A stretch of 64,000 nucleotides of DNA, from NCBI GenBank assembly GCA_030123545.1, contig CP126124.1, forward strand, positions 2,790,001 to 2,854,000, given 5' to 3'. Shown piece by piece: positions 10,927-20,980 of this stretch. The stretch comes from Burkholderiaceae bacterium (lineage in GTDB: Bacteria > Pseudomonadota > Gammaproteobacteria > Burkholderiales > Burkholderiaceae_C). Position numbers and translations under genes: made by a program. Position 1 is the stretch's first letter, and every line of letters starts with the position of its first letter. The notes beneath the pieces were generated by a model. The model saw nothing but the letters and a program-made list of their open reading frames with translations. It was not told where the DNA came from and did not search any database.

Positions 10927-11805
10927 GTGTATGAGCAGCTCGGCCTGATCGGCTGCGGCCTGATGGGTGGATCGTTCGCGCTGGCTGCCAAGCGCGCCGG
11001 CCTGGTGCGCCGCGTGGTCGGCTACAGCAAGTCGCCGTCGACCACGGAACTGGCGCGCGAACTCGGCGTGATCGACCAGGAGGCGCCGTCGGCGCTGCAG
11101 GCGGTCTCGGGCGCGGACATCGTGCTGCTCGCGGTGCCGGTGGCGGCGACGGAGACCACGCTGCGGGCGATCCGGCATCTGATCACGCCGAAGACGCTGG
11201 TAATGGACGTCGGGTCGACCAAGCGCGACGTGGTCGATGCCGCGCGGCGCGTGCTGCGCGAGCAGGTCGGCTCGTTCGTTCCGGCGCATCCGATCGCCGG
11301 GCGCGAGGTCGCCGGCGTCGAGCATGCCGACGCCCATCTGTACAGCGGCCGCCAGGTGATCCTGACGCCGATCGAACGCACGCTGACCGCGCAACTGCAG
11401 CAGGCGACCGAGGTCTGGACCGCGCTCGGATGCCAGGTGACGAAAATGGCGCCGGAGGCGCACGACGCGGCGTTTGCCGCGGTCAGCCATCTGCCGCACC
11501 TGATCGCGTTCGCGCTGATGAACGCGATCATGGGTCAGCCGGCCGGCAACGAATTCCTGTCGCTGGCCGGACCGGGCTTTCGCGACTTCTCTCGCATCGC
11601 GGCGAGCGACCCGACGATGTGGCGTGACGTGCTGGTCGCGAACCGCGAGGAGCTGCTGGCGCAATCGCAGCTGTTCCGGCGCAGCCTGCAGGCGCTGGAG
11701 GCCGCGATCGACGGCGGCGACGCGAATGCGCTGGAGGCACTGATCGAGCGCGCCAGCGAAAAGCGGGCGCACTGGCGCATGGGATCGGGCCGCTCGGGCA
11801 AGTAG
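10927..11805 (+). CDS. tyrA: Prephenate dehydrogenase
   Basis: TyrA (292 residues) oxidatively decarboxylates prephenate (or arogenate) on the tyrosine branch. The NAD(P)-binding glycine loop LGLIGCGLMGGSFALA is at residues 4-19. DVGSTKRDVVDAAR, PAHPIAGREVAGVEHAD and SHLPHLIAFAL are family motifs around the active site. There is no ACT domain. I start at GTG 10927, where GGAGG lies nine bases upstream and the protein begins MYEQLGLIG as in relatives; the in-frame ATG at 10867 lies inside the repeat unit. The start is embedded in the end of the repeat-derived ORF. Confidence 0.94.
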   Translation: MYEQLGLIGCGLMGGSFALAAKRAGLVRRVVGYSKSPSTTELARELGVIDQEAPSALQAVSGADIVLLAVPVAATETTLRAIRHLITPKTLVMDVGSTKRDVVDAARRVLREQVGSFVPAHPIAGREVAGVEHADAHLYSGRQVILTPIERTLTAQLQQATEVWTALGCQVTKMAPEAHDAAFAAVSHLPHLIAFALMNAIMGQPAGNEFLSLAGPGFRDFSRIAASDPTMWRDVLVANREELLAQSQLFRRSLQALEAAIDGGDANALEALIERASEKRAHWRMGSGRSGK

Positions 11806-11822
11806 CACGTCGCGGCGAGCCA

Positions 11823-13841
11823 ATGTACGCGACCGCGTTCCTCGACATTCCCGCGCTGCGAACCGCCGGCGGGTCGATCACCCTACCCGGCTCCAAGAGC
11901 ATCTCGAACCGCGTGCTGCTGCTCGCGGCCCTCGCCGCCGGCAGCACCACGGTGCTCGATCCGCTGGACTCGGACGACACCCGCATCATGGTGGCGGCGC
12001 TCGAACAGCTGGGCTGCGTCATCGAGCCGGTCGCCGGCGGGCTGCGCATCGCGGGCTTGGACGGACGTCCTCGGCAGCAGCGCGCAGCGCTGTTCCTGGG
12101 CAACGCCGGCACCGCGATGCGCCCGCTGACCGCGGCGCTGGCGCTGCTCGACGGCGAGTTCGAGCTGCGCGGCGTGCCCCGGATGCACGAGCGGCCGATC
12201 GGCGATCTGGTGGACGCGCTGCGCAGCCTGGGCTGCAGCATTGATTACCTGGGACGGCCCGGCTATCCGCCGCTGCGCATCGCGCCGCCAGCGCTCAAGG
12301 TTGGGCAACCGGTGCGGGTGCGCGGCGACGTGTCGAGCCAGTTCCTGACCGCGCTGCTGATGGCGCTGCCGCTGGTTGCAGCACGGCAGGACATCATGAT
12401 CGAAGTCGACGGCGAACTGATCTCCAAGCCCTACATCGAGATCACCTTGAGTCTGCTGGCGCGCTTCGGCGTCGAGGTGCGGCGCGAGGGCTGGCAGCGC
12501 TTCACCATTCCCGCGGGCAGCCGGTACCACTCTCCCGGCACCATCCACGTCGAGGCTGACGCCTCGTCTGCTAGCTATTTCATAGCTATAGGCGCAATAA
12601 CGACGGGGGCTGCAGGCCAAAATGACATAAGAATCGAAGGCGTGGGCGCGGATTCGATCCAGGGCGACATCCGGTTCGTCGACGCCGCGCGGGCGATGGG
12701 CGCCGCCATCGTCAGCGGCGCGAACTGGCTCGAGGTATCGCGCGGCGCCTGGCCGCTGCGCGCGATCGACATCGACTGCAATCACATTCCCGATGCCGCG
12801 ATGACGCTGGCGGTGCTGGCGCTGTACGCCGACGGCCCCTCGGTGCTGCGCAACATCGCGAGCTGGCGCGTGAAGGAGACCGACCGGATCGCGGCGATGG
12901 CGACGGAACTGCGCAAGCTCGGCGCGACGGTGGACGAAGGCGCGGACTTCCTGCGCATCACGCCGCCGCCCACCCCGGCCGACTGGCGCGCGGCCAGCAT
13001 CCGAACCTACGACGACCACCGGATCGCGATGTGTTTCGCGCTCGCGGCATTCAACCCGGCCGGGCTGCCGGTACGCATCGAAGACCCGAAGTGCGTCGCG
13101 AAGACCTTCCCGGACTACTTCGAGGCGCTGTTCTCGCTCGCCCACACCTACGCGGCGCGCATCCCGGTGCTCTGTGTCGACGGACCGAGCGCGTCCGGCA
13201 AGGGCACGCTGGCGGCCGCGCTCGCCGAGCGGCTCGGCTACCACTACCTGGACTCGGGCGCGTTGTACCGGCTCACCGGCCTGGCCGCGGTGCGGGCCGG
13301 CTTCACGCTCGACGCGGCACACGAGGTCGCGATCGCGGCGATGGCGCAGCGCTTGCCGATCCGTTTCTCGGGATCCCTAGTCTGGCTGGACGGCGAGGAC
13401 GTCAGCGATGCGATCCGCACCGAAGAAGCCGGCATGAATGCGTCCCGGGTTTCGGCGCTGCCGGCGGTGCGCGTCGCGCTGCTGGCGCTGCAGCACGGGT
13501 TTCGCCGGCTTCCGGGCCTGGTCGCCGACGGCCGCGACATGGGCACTGTCGTTTTCCCTGATGCGCCGCTGAAGATTTATCTCACAGCGAGTGCCGCCCA
13601 GCGCGCGCAGCGACGCCATAAGCAATTGATTTCAAAGGGGATTCCAGCTATACTTGACAATCTTCGCGCCGATCTGGAGGCGCGCGATGCACGTGATTCT
13701 TCGCGCAGCGTCGCGCCCTTGAAGCCGGCCGACGATGCGCTGCTTCTGGACAACTCCGACATGACGATCGAGCAATCGGTCCTGCGGGTGCTGGATGAGT
13801 GGCAGCGCAGACAGCCGTTCGGGGCAACACTGCTCCCCTGA
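11823..13841 (+). CDS. aroA: Fused 3-phosphoshikimate 1-carboxyvinyltransferase / cytidylate kinase
   Basis: One 672-residue frame joins two enzymes. Residues 1 to about 440 are EPSP synthase (AroA): LPGSKSISNRVLLLAALA, LGNAGTAMRPLTAAL, RVRGDVSSQFLTALLMALPL and YDDHRIAMCFALAA. Residues about 448-672 are CMP kinase (Cmk), with P-loop GPSASGKG at 454-461, DSGALYRLTGLAA, and VADGRDMGTVVFPDA. There is no stop or internal start with a good ribosome site at the join, where AHTYAARIPVLCVDG runs straight through. Such fusions are, as I recall, annotated in related genera. An AT-rich palindromic repeat lies in frame at 12571-12630 within the AroA half. It sits 17 bases after tyrA and upstream of rpsA, the usual cmk-rpsA order. 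Confidence 0.95.
   Translation: MYATAFLDIPALRTAGGSITLPGSKSISNRVLLLAALAAGSTTVLDPLDSDDTRIMVAALEQLGCVIEPVAGGLRIAGLDGRPRQQRAALFLGNAGTAMRPLTAALALLDGEFELRGVPRMHERPIGDLVDALRSLGCSIDYLGRPGYPPLRIAPPALKVGQPVRVRGDVSSQFLTALLMALPLVAARQDIMIEVDGELISKPYIEITLSLLARFGVEVRREGWQRFTIPAGSRYHSPGTIHVEADASSASYFIAIGAITTGAAGQNDIRIEGVGADSIQGDIRFVDAARAMGAAIVSGANWLEVSRGAWPLRAIDIDCNHIPDAAMTLAVLALYADGPSVLRNIASWRVKETDRIAAMATELRKLGATVDEGADFLRITPPPTPADWRAASIRTYDDHRIAMCFALAAFNPAGLPVRIEDPKCVAKTFPDYFEALFSLAHTYAARIPVLCVDGPSASGKGTLAAALAERLGYHYLDSGALYRLTGLAAVRAGFTLDAAHEVAIAAMAQRLPIRFSGSLVWLDGEDVSDAIRTEEAGMNASRVSALPAVRVALLALQHGFRRLPGLVADGRDMGTVVFPDAPLKIYLTASAAQRAQRRHKQLISKGIPAILDNLRADLEARDARDSSRSVAPLKPADDALLLDNSDMTIEQSVLRVLDEWQRRQPFGATLLP
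12571..12630 (+). repeat. Palindromic dispersed repeat in frame inside aroA
   Basis: The stretch begins GCTAGCTATTTCATAGCTAT and continues through GGCGCAATAACG and GCAGGCCAAAATGAC. It is much richer in A and T than its surroundings and uses codons such as ATA that are otherwise rare here. The order of its parts (GCTATT...AATAGCTAT-type palindrome, GCGC block, AGGCC, AATGAC) matches repeats I recognise as common in Comamonadaceae. It encodes part of YFIAIGAITTGAAGQNDI, which is four or five residues longer than the matching E. coli AroA segment. Confidence 0.7.
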
Positions 13842-14028
13842 GCTCCCCCGAGCGGTTGTCCGGTCCACACGGCCCGCATCGCGCTTTTTTTGCGCAAGGC
13901 CATGTGGTTTGCAACCCAACCCGCGGCCCCCTGCTACGAGGCCGCAAACCACCCGCCGCAGGCTCTCTCGACAAGCAACGCCGAATTCCCGCGCCCGCCC
14001 GAGCGCGCCTGCTCCAAGGAAACTCTTA
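13842..14028 (+). promoter_or_regulatory. rpsA leader with a long inverted repeat
   Basis: This 187-bp leader contains GTGGTTTGC at 13904-13912 and its exact complement GCAAACCAC at 13944-13952. Nested inside are GCGGCC (13923-13928) and GGCCGC (13940-13945), whose last two bases are shared with the outer arm. The RNA can thus form a stacked or alternative stem about 75 bases before the start codon. S1 represses its own mRNA in enterobacteria through a structured leader, so an autogenous control role here is plausible but only inferred. AAGGA at 14016-14020 is the ribosome binding site. Confidence 0.55.
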
Positions 14029-15732
<1,704 letters not shown>

Positions 15733-15786
15733 GCCCGCGCGCCGGGCGGCCTCCCGCCCCGGCCCGTGCGGCACGCCGATTCACCG

Positions 15787-16101
15787 ATGACCCGCTCCGA
15801 TCTCGTCGAAGAACTGGCCGCCCGCTTCGAGCAGCTCAAGCACCGCGACGCCGAATTCGCGGTGAAGGCGGTGCTCGATGCGATGAGTGACGCGCTGGAG
15901 CGCGGGCACCGGATCGAGATCCGCGGCTTCGGCAGTTTTTCGATCAGCCGCCGCCCGCCGCGACTCGGGCGCAACCCGCGCTCCGGCGAAACGGTCACGA
16001 TCCCGGAGAAGCGCGTGCCGCATTTCAAGCCGGGAAAAGCACTGCGCGAGGCGGTCGACCGGCGCACGCGCGAGCTCGAGGCCGAGGCCCGGCCGGCATG
16101 A
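15787..16101 (+). CDS. ihfB: Integration host factor subunit beta
   Basis: This 104-residue histone-like DNA-bending protein pairs with IhfA. The signature GFGSFSISRRPPRLGRNPRSG, with the DNA-intercalating arm and its proline, spans residues about 46-66, followed by TVTIPEKRVPHFKPGKALRE. The start MTRSDLVEELAARF at ATG 15787 is typical, and an in-frame ATG at 15766 is less likely. The C-terminal extension ELEAEARPA is a little longer than in E. coli. It lies 54 bases after rpsA and 43 bases before lapA. Confidence 0.96.
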   Translation: MTRSDLVEELAARFEQLKHRDAEFAVKAVLDAMSDALERGHRIEIRGFGSFSISRRPPRLGRNPRSGETVTIPEKRVPHFKPGKALREAVDRRTRELEAEARPA

Positions 16102-16144
16102 ACGCGCCGCACCGCTAAAATCGGCCGCTGACCGGGGCCGGTGC

Positions 16145-16435
16145 ATGAAATACCTCATGTGGCTGCTGAAGGCAGCCATTTTTTTTTCGTTGCTCGCGTT
16201 CGCGCTGAACAATCAGCAGGACGCCACCGTGCACTTCTTCTTCGGAACGCAATGGCGCGCGCCGCTGGTGCTGGTGGTGCTGGTCGCGTTCGCGCTGGGC
16301 GTGGTGCTCGGCGTGCTCGGCATGGTCCCGCGCTGGTGGAAGCACCGCAGCGCGGCGCGCCGCGCACGCCAGGCCAATGCCATGACGGCAGTGGGCCCCG
16401 AACCGGGCGCCGACGCCGCGCGCGATGGAACTTGA
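16145..16435 (+). CDS. lapA: LapA domain-containing inner-membrane protein
   Basis: This 96-residue protein has two transmembrane segments (LMWLLKAAIFFSLLAFAL and APLVLVVLVAFALGVVLGVL) around the short stretch NNQQDATVHFFFGTQW, the LapA/DUF1049 pattern, and then a basic cytoplasmic tail. LapA acts with LapB in regulated turnover of LpxC and thus in lipopolysaccharide balance. Its end overlaps lapB by 11 bases. A -10-like TAAAAT lies at 16116-16121, in the short gap after ihfB, so a separate promoter is possible. Confidence 0.9.
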   Translation: MKYLMWLLKAAIFFSLLAFALNNQQDATVHFFFGTQWRAPLVLVVLVAFALGVVLGVLGMVPRWWKHRSAARRARQANAMTAVGPEPGADAARDGT

Positions 16436-17594
16436 TTTCAGCCTGAGTTGGATCCTGCTCGGCCTGCCGGTCGCGTTCGTGCTGGGCTGGATCGCGTCGC
16501 GCCTGGACCTGCGCCAGTTGCGCATGGAGAACCGGCAGGCGCCGAAGGCCTACTTTCGCGGATTGACCTTTCTGCTGAACGAGCAGCAGGACCACGCGAT
16601 CGACGCGTTCATCGAGGCGGTGCAAAGCGATTCGGACACGTCCGAATTGCACTTCGCGCTCGGCAATCTGTTCCGCCGCCGCGGCGAGTACGAGCGCGCG
16701 GTGCGCGTGCACGAGCACCTGCTGTCGCGCGGCGACCTGAGCCGCGCCGACCGCGAGCGCGCGCAGTACGCGCTGGCCACCGATTTCCTGAAGGCCGGCC
16801 TGCTCGACCGCGCCGAAGACGCCTTCGCCAGACTCGAAGGCACGCCGTTCGAGACGCAGGCGAACCTGGCACTGTTGTCGATTTTCGAGCGCTCGCACGA
16901 CTGGTCGCAGGCGGCGCGCATCGCGGCCCGGCTCGACGAAGCCGATCAGGGGAGCTTTCGCGCACGGCAGGCACATTACCTGTGCGAACAGGCTAGAGCG
17001 CAGACCGGCGCCGGCAACGAAGCCGGCGCACGCCGGCTGCTCGAGCAGGCGACCGAAAACGCACCGCAGGCGCCGCGGCCGCGCATCGAACTGGCCGCAT
17101 TGTTGCTGCGCTCGGGCGAGCCGGCGGCGGCGCTGCAGGTGCTCGATGCGCTGGTCGAGGCCGCACCGCAGTCGCTGCCGCTGGCGGCCAAGCTGCTGCG
17201 CGAGGCGGCGGTTGCCTGCGGCCAGGGCGGCCGGGCGCTGCAACTGCTGAAGGACGCCCATGCGCGCATGCCTTCGCTCGACCTGCTGGACGCGATCGTC
17301 GCGCTGGCCGAGGCGACGCACAATGCGCCGGCGGATGGTGCAGCGCGCGAATGGTATGTACGCCACCTCGAGCGCGAGCCATCGCTGGTCGCCGCGGCCA
17401 AATGGATCGCGGGCGAACGGCTCGAGCACGAGCAGTACCATGCACCGGTGCAGCGTGCGCTCGACCATGCGGCGCGCCCGCTGCTGCGCTACCGCTGCGC
17501 CGCCTGCGGTTTCGAGGTGAACCAGCATTTCTGGCAATGCCCGGGCTGTCAGGCGTGGGACAGTTACCCGCCGCGCCGGGTAGAGGAACTCTGA
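16425..17594 (+). CDS. lapB: Lipopolysaccharide assembly protein LapB (YciM)
   Basis: This 389-residue protein has an N-terminal membrane anchor (WILLGLPVAFVLGWIASRLDLRQL). Next comes a conserved juxtamembrane segment (YFRGLTFLLNEQQDHAIDAFIEA), then a series of TPR units through about residue 300. A C-terminal rubredoxin-like metal ribbon follows, with CAAC and CPGC in YRCAACGFEVNQHFWQCPGC. This architecture is specific to LapB, which recruits FtsH to degrade LpxC. The start overlaps lapA, so the two are translationally coupled. Confidence 0.95.
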   Translation: MELDFSLSWILLGLPVAFVLGWIASRLDLRQLRMENRQAPKAYFRGLTFLLNEQQDHAIDAFIEAVQSDSDTSELHFALGNLFRRRGEYERAVRVHEHLLSRGDLSRADRERAQYALATDFLKAGLLDRAEDAFARLEGTPFETQANLALLSIFERSHDWSQAARIAARLDEADQGSFRARQAHYLCEQARAQTGAGNEAGARRLLEQATENAPQAPRPRIELAALLLRSGEPAAALQVLDALVEAAPQSLPLAAKLLREAAVACGQGGRALQLLKDAHARMPSLDLLDAIVALAEATHNAPADGAAREWYVRHLEREPSLVAAAKWIAGERLEHEQYHAPVQRALDHAARPLLRYRCAACGFEVNQHFWQCPGCQAWDSYPPRRVEEL

Positions 17595-17649
17595 CGGGTC
17601 CGCGCACGGCAGCGCCGCCGCCGACCGAATTGATTCGAGGAGTCGAACT

Positions 17650-17958
17650 ATGCTCAAGAACCTGCTGCTGCTGTCGTTGCTGCTGTTCGCTGCCGCCACT
17701 TATGCGACGGTGGACCTGAACAAGGCCGACGTGGTCGCGCTCGACGGTGTCCGCGGCATCGGTCCCGGCCTGTCGGCCCGCATCCTCGAGGAACGCGCGC
17801 AGCGCGAGTTCAGCAACTGGAACGACTTCATCGCCCGCATCAAGGGCATGGGCCGCAAGAAGGCCGCCGCGCTCTCGCGCGACGGGCTGACGGTGAACGG
17901 CGAAGCATTCGCCGATGGCGCGGCGCCGCCGCAGCGCGGCGACGCGGCCGCAGACTGA
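17650..17958 (+). CDS. ComEA-like helix-hairpin-helix DNA-binding protein
   Basis: This 102-residue exported protein has a signal peptide (MLKNLLLLSLLLFAAATYA) and then one ComEA-type double helix-hairpin-helix: VDLNKADVVALDGVRGIGPGLSARIL and FSNWNDFIARIKGMGRKKAAAL. Family members bind double-stranded DNA in the periplasm, and ComEA proteins take part in natural transformation. Small stand-alone versions like this one are common in betaproteobacteria, and their role in competence is not settled. GAGGAGT lies upstream of the ATG. It ends 27 bases before the convergent CoA-transferase gene; I see no terminator hairpin between them. Confidence 0.88.
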   Translation: MLKNLLLLSLLLFAAATYATVDLNKADVVALDGVRGIGPGLSARILEERAQREFSNWNDFIARIKGMGRKKAAALSRDGLTVNGEAFADGAAPPQRGDAAAD

Positions 17959-17985
17959 AATCCCGCGGCGCCACCGCGCGCGCCC

Positions 17986-19119
17986 TCACTCGCCGTCGGA
18001 GTCGACCGGCGGCGCGCGGCGATAGCTTGCCGGCGTGCGGCTGAGCTTGATCGGCGACCCAAGGCCGCGGTAATGCTCGCCGATCTCGACGACCATCTGT
18101 CGGTGCGCGGTGTGCGGATGCCGAAGCGCCGCGCTGACCGAAAGCACCGGCGCACAGGGAACGCCCAGGTCCATCAAGGTCTCGGCCAGTGCCGGGCCGT
18201 CCTGGTCCGCCAGCAACGCGACCAGCCGTTCGCGCAGCGCGGCGCGGTTCGTCGAACGCGCACTGGCGGTCGCGTAGTCGGCGTCGCGGGCAAGTTCGGG
18301 CACGCCCAGGTGGCCGCACAGCAAGCCGAACTGCCGGTCGTTGCCGACCGCAAGAAAGATCGGTGCGGTGCGCGTCGGAAACGCGTCGTACGGATAGATG
18401 TTCGGGTGCGCGTTGCCGGTGAGCTTCGGTTCGCGCCCGTCCTGGAACCAGTTCGCCGCATGCGGGTGCAGCAGCGACAGGCCGTTGTCGTACAGGCTCG
18501 ACTCGATGAACTGGCCGCGGCCGCTGCGACCGCGTTCGTGCAGCGCCAGCAGCACGCCCAATGCGGCGTTCAGCCCGGTCACCATGTCGACCACCGGCAG
18601 CCCGACGCGCAGCGGTTCGCCGCCGACCTCGCCGTTCACGCTCATGATGCCGGCCATCGCCTGCACCGCCGCGTCGTAGCCGGCCAGCCCGCCGAGCGGC
18701 CCGTCGGCGCCGAAGCCGCTGACCCGGCAGTGGATCAGCCGCGGAAAGCGCTGCGACAGCCGCTCATAGCCCAGGCCCCATTTCTCCATCGTGCCGGTCT
18801 TGAAGTTCTCGATCAGCACGTCCGCGCCTTCGAGCAGCGTCAGCAGCGTCTCGCGGCCTGATGCGCTCGCCAGATCGAGCCGCGTGCCGCGCTTGTTGCG
18901 GTTCAGACCGTAGTAATACGACGCGACCCCGTCCTGGAACGGCGGGCCCCAGGTGCGGGTGTCGTCGCCCTGCGGCGGCTCCACCTTCAGCACGTCGGCG
19001 CCATGGTCGCCTAGGATCTGCCCGCAATAGGGGCCGCCCAGGATGCGCGACAGGTCGATGACGCGGACGCCGGCAAGCGCGCCGGGCGATAACGAGGAAG
19101 AGGTGGCGGATTCGGTCAT
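17986..19119 (-). CDS. CaiB/BaiF family (class III) CoA-transferase
   Basis: This 377-residue protein fits class III CoA-transferases. LAGVRVIDLSRILGGPYCGQILGDHGADVLKVEPP is the conserved N-terminal region, with the catalytic aspartate expected later in VGLPVVDMVTGLNAALGVLLAL. GFGADGPLGGLAGYDAAVQAMAG is also typical. It moves CoA between carboxylic acids; the substrate cannot be read from the sequence. The start at ATG 19119 is chosen over a longer frame to 19302 because family homology begins here. It follows an AidB-like acyl-CoA dehydrogenase gene by 44 bases on the same strand, so both may act on one acid. Confidence 0.92.
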   Translation of the reverse strand: MTESATSSSLSPGALAGVRVIDLSRILGGPYCGQILGDHGADVLKVEPPQGDDTRTWGPPFQDGVASYYYGLNRNKRGTRLDLASASGRETLLTLLEGADVLIENFKTGTMEKWGLGYERLSQRFPRLIHCRVSGFGADGPLGGLAGYDAAVQAMAGIMSVNGEVGGEPLRVGLPVVDMVTGLNAALGVLLALHERGRSGRGQFIESSLYDNGLSLLHPHAANWFQDGREPKLTGNAHPNIYPYDAFPTRTAPIFLAVGNDRQFGLLCGHLGVPELARDADYATASARSTNRAALRERLVALLADQDGPALAETLMDLGVPCAPVLSVSAALRHPHTAHRQMVVEIGEHYRGLGSPIKLSRTPASYRRAPPVDSDGE

Positions 19120-19163
19120 TTCGTGTCCCGTGCAGGCGATGCCCTCGGCGATTCTGTCATGGC

Positions 19164-20864
19164 TCACGCCGCATCGAACAGCGCCGCCAGATCGTCGTCG
19201 CCGGTCTCCGGCGCCAGCGGATCGACCGGCAGCAGCCGGTGCTTCAGCGCCAACGCCGCGAGCTTGGTGCGAAGCGCCGAGCCGGTGCGGCTGGCCTCCC
19301 ACGCCATCGCGATCGCGGTCGTGATGTGGTACAGCGCCGAGGCTGCGCGCCGCGCCTGCGCTTCGCTGCCGCCCCGGGGCGAAGCCAGCTGCGCGAGCGC
19401 GGCGACGCGCGGCAGAGCAGCGGCCAGTGCATCGCGCAGCGGCGCTTGGCTGGCCCCCAGTTCGGCGAGCAAGCGCTCAAGATGAGCGGTCAGCGCGGTG
19501 AGCGAATCCTCGCGACGGATCGCGCGCATCACGTCGAGCGCGACGATATTGCTGGTTCCTTCCCAGATCGACCCCAGATGGGCGTCGCGCACGAGACGCG
19601 GGTCGCTCCACTCCTCGATGTAGCCACAGCCGCCGCGCACCTCCATCGCGTCGCCGGTGACGCGGCGCGCGTCGCGGCAGGCGCGGAACTTGATCAGCGG
19701 CGTCAGGATGCGCACCAGCGCGTATGCGCCGGGCTCACCCGCGTCCGAGCGGCGCAGCGCCTCGGCGGTCTGAAACAGCATCGTGCGCGCCTGCTCGGCC
19801 GGCAGCAGCAGCTTGGCAAGCTGGCGGCGCATCAGCGGCATGTCGATCAGCCGGCGGCCGAACGCCCCGCGATGCCGTGCGATGAAGAACGCCTCGCCGA
19901 CCGCGCGGCGCATCAGGCCGGCGGCGCGCACCCCGTTCGACAGCCGCGAGTTGTTCACCATGTCGGCCATCTGCTGAAAGCCGCGCCCAGCCTCGCCGAC
20001 CAGGTACGCGCGCGCGCCGTTCAGCTCGATCTCGCCGCTGGCCATCGACCGCGTCCCCAGCTTGTCCTTCAGCCGCACGATGCGGTAGGCGTTGAACGAA
20101 CCGTCGGCCAGCCGGCGCGGCAGCAGGAACAGCGAAACGCCGCCCATGCCGGCAGGGGCGCCATCGATGCGCGCCAGCACCATCGCGAGCGCGGCGTCGG
20201 GGTTCGAGCAGAACCATTTGTCGCCGTACAGAAGGTAGCCGTCCCCGTCCGCCACGGCTCGCGTCTCGGTCGCGGCGATGTCGGAGCCCGCGCGCTGCTC
20301 GGTCATGAACATCGCGCCCTGCGAAAGCTGGTCCAGGTCCTGCGACAGCAGTTCCGGCAGATAGCGCTCGGCCAGCGCCGGGTCGCCGAACTTGCGCAGC
20401 ATGCGCGTCAGCGAATCGGTCATCGACAGCGGGCAGCACAGGCCGAACTCGGCCTGCACCAGCAGATAAGTGAACGCATATTTCGCGATCGCCGGCATGG
20501 TCTGATCCCAGCCGAGCACGCCTGCGCGGTGCGACATCGCGGCCAGGCCGAACTCGGAGAACGCGACGCGCTCGAGTTCGCGATACGCCGGATGCTTGAC
20601 GATGCGCTGCACCGACTCGCCGGTGCGGCTGCGGTGCTCGAGCGTCGGCGGGTTGTGGTCCGCGGTGTTCGCCAGCGCGTCGAGCGGGCCGCCGGCGAGC
20701 GCGCCGAGGTGGCGCAGATGCGGCAGCAGATGCTCGTGCAGCGGCTGCGGCAGGTACACGCCCAGCAGCGACTGCAGTTCTGCGTCGTCGTCGAAGAAGT
20801 TCGCGCCGCTGCGGTCGGGAATCGCGGGGGAGGTTTCCGTGGGCATGGCGATGGGCCGGTCCAT
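19164..20864 (-). CDS. AidB-like acyl-CoA dehydrogenase
   Basis: This 566-residue flavoprotein is larger than catabolic acyl-CoA dehydrogenases (about 380-400) and matches the AidB subfamily. Supporting segments are LANTADHNPPTLEHRSRTG, CPLSMTDSLTRML, MTEQRAGSDIAATETRA, DKWFCSNPDAALAMVLAR, KDKLGTRSMASGEIELNGA and EVRGGCGYIEEWSDPRLVRD. E. coli AidB binds DNA and is induced by alkylation, while other members have unknown substrates. The ATG at 20864 follows GGAGA; the open frame runs to 20966. It is co-oriented with a DinB-like gene upstream and a CoA transferase downstream, which argues for a metabolic role, but this is inference. Confidence 0.88.
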   Translation of the reverse strand: MDRPIAMPTETSPAIPDRSGANFFDDDAELQSLLGVYLPQPLHEHLLPHLRHLGALAGGPLDALANTADHNPPTLEHRSRTGESVQRIVKHPAYRELERVAFSEFGLAAMSHRAGVLGWDQTMPAIAKYAFTYLLVQAEFGLCCPLSMTDSLTRMLRKFGDPALAERYLPELLSQDLDQLSQGAMFMTEQRAGSDIAATETRAVADGDGYLLYGDKWFCSNPDAALAMVLARIDGAPAGMGGVSLFLLPRRLADGSFNAYRIVRLKDKLGTRSMASGEIELNGARAYLVGEAGRGFQQMADMVNNSRLSNGVRAAGLMRRAVGEAFFIARHRGAFGRRLIDMPLMRRQLAKLLLPAEQARTMLFQTAEALRRSDAGEPGAYALVRILTPLIKFRACRDARRVTGDAMEVRGGCGYIEEWSDPRLVRDAHLGSIWEGTSNIVALDVMRAIRREDSLTALTAHLERLLAELGASQAPLRDALAAALPRVAALAQLASPRGGSEAQARRAASALYHITTAIAMAWEASRTGSALRTKLAALALKHRLLPVDPLAPETGDDDLAALFDAA

Positions 20865-20980
20865 GTTGCTGTCTCCGAGAGATGTCGCGCCGATTATTCG
20901 CCGGCATCGATTGATGTTCCAACTTTCTGGCGGCGGTCTCGACGTGAGGATCGGATGGACGCGCAACGGCGGCGCGACAG

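Noticed and set aside
8919..10934. 671-codon plus-strand frame overlapping serC and pheA
   Set aside because: Out-of-frame shadow; serC and pheA carry the conserved motifs in other frames.
13624..13665. AT-rich stretch in the Cmk half as another repeat copy
   Set aside because: The encoded QLISKGIP...LRADLEARDARD matches normal Cmk sequence, so no insert needs to be invoked.
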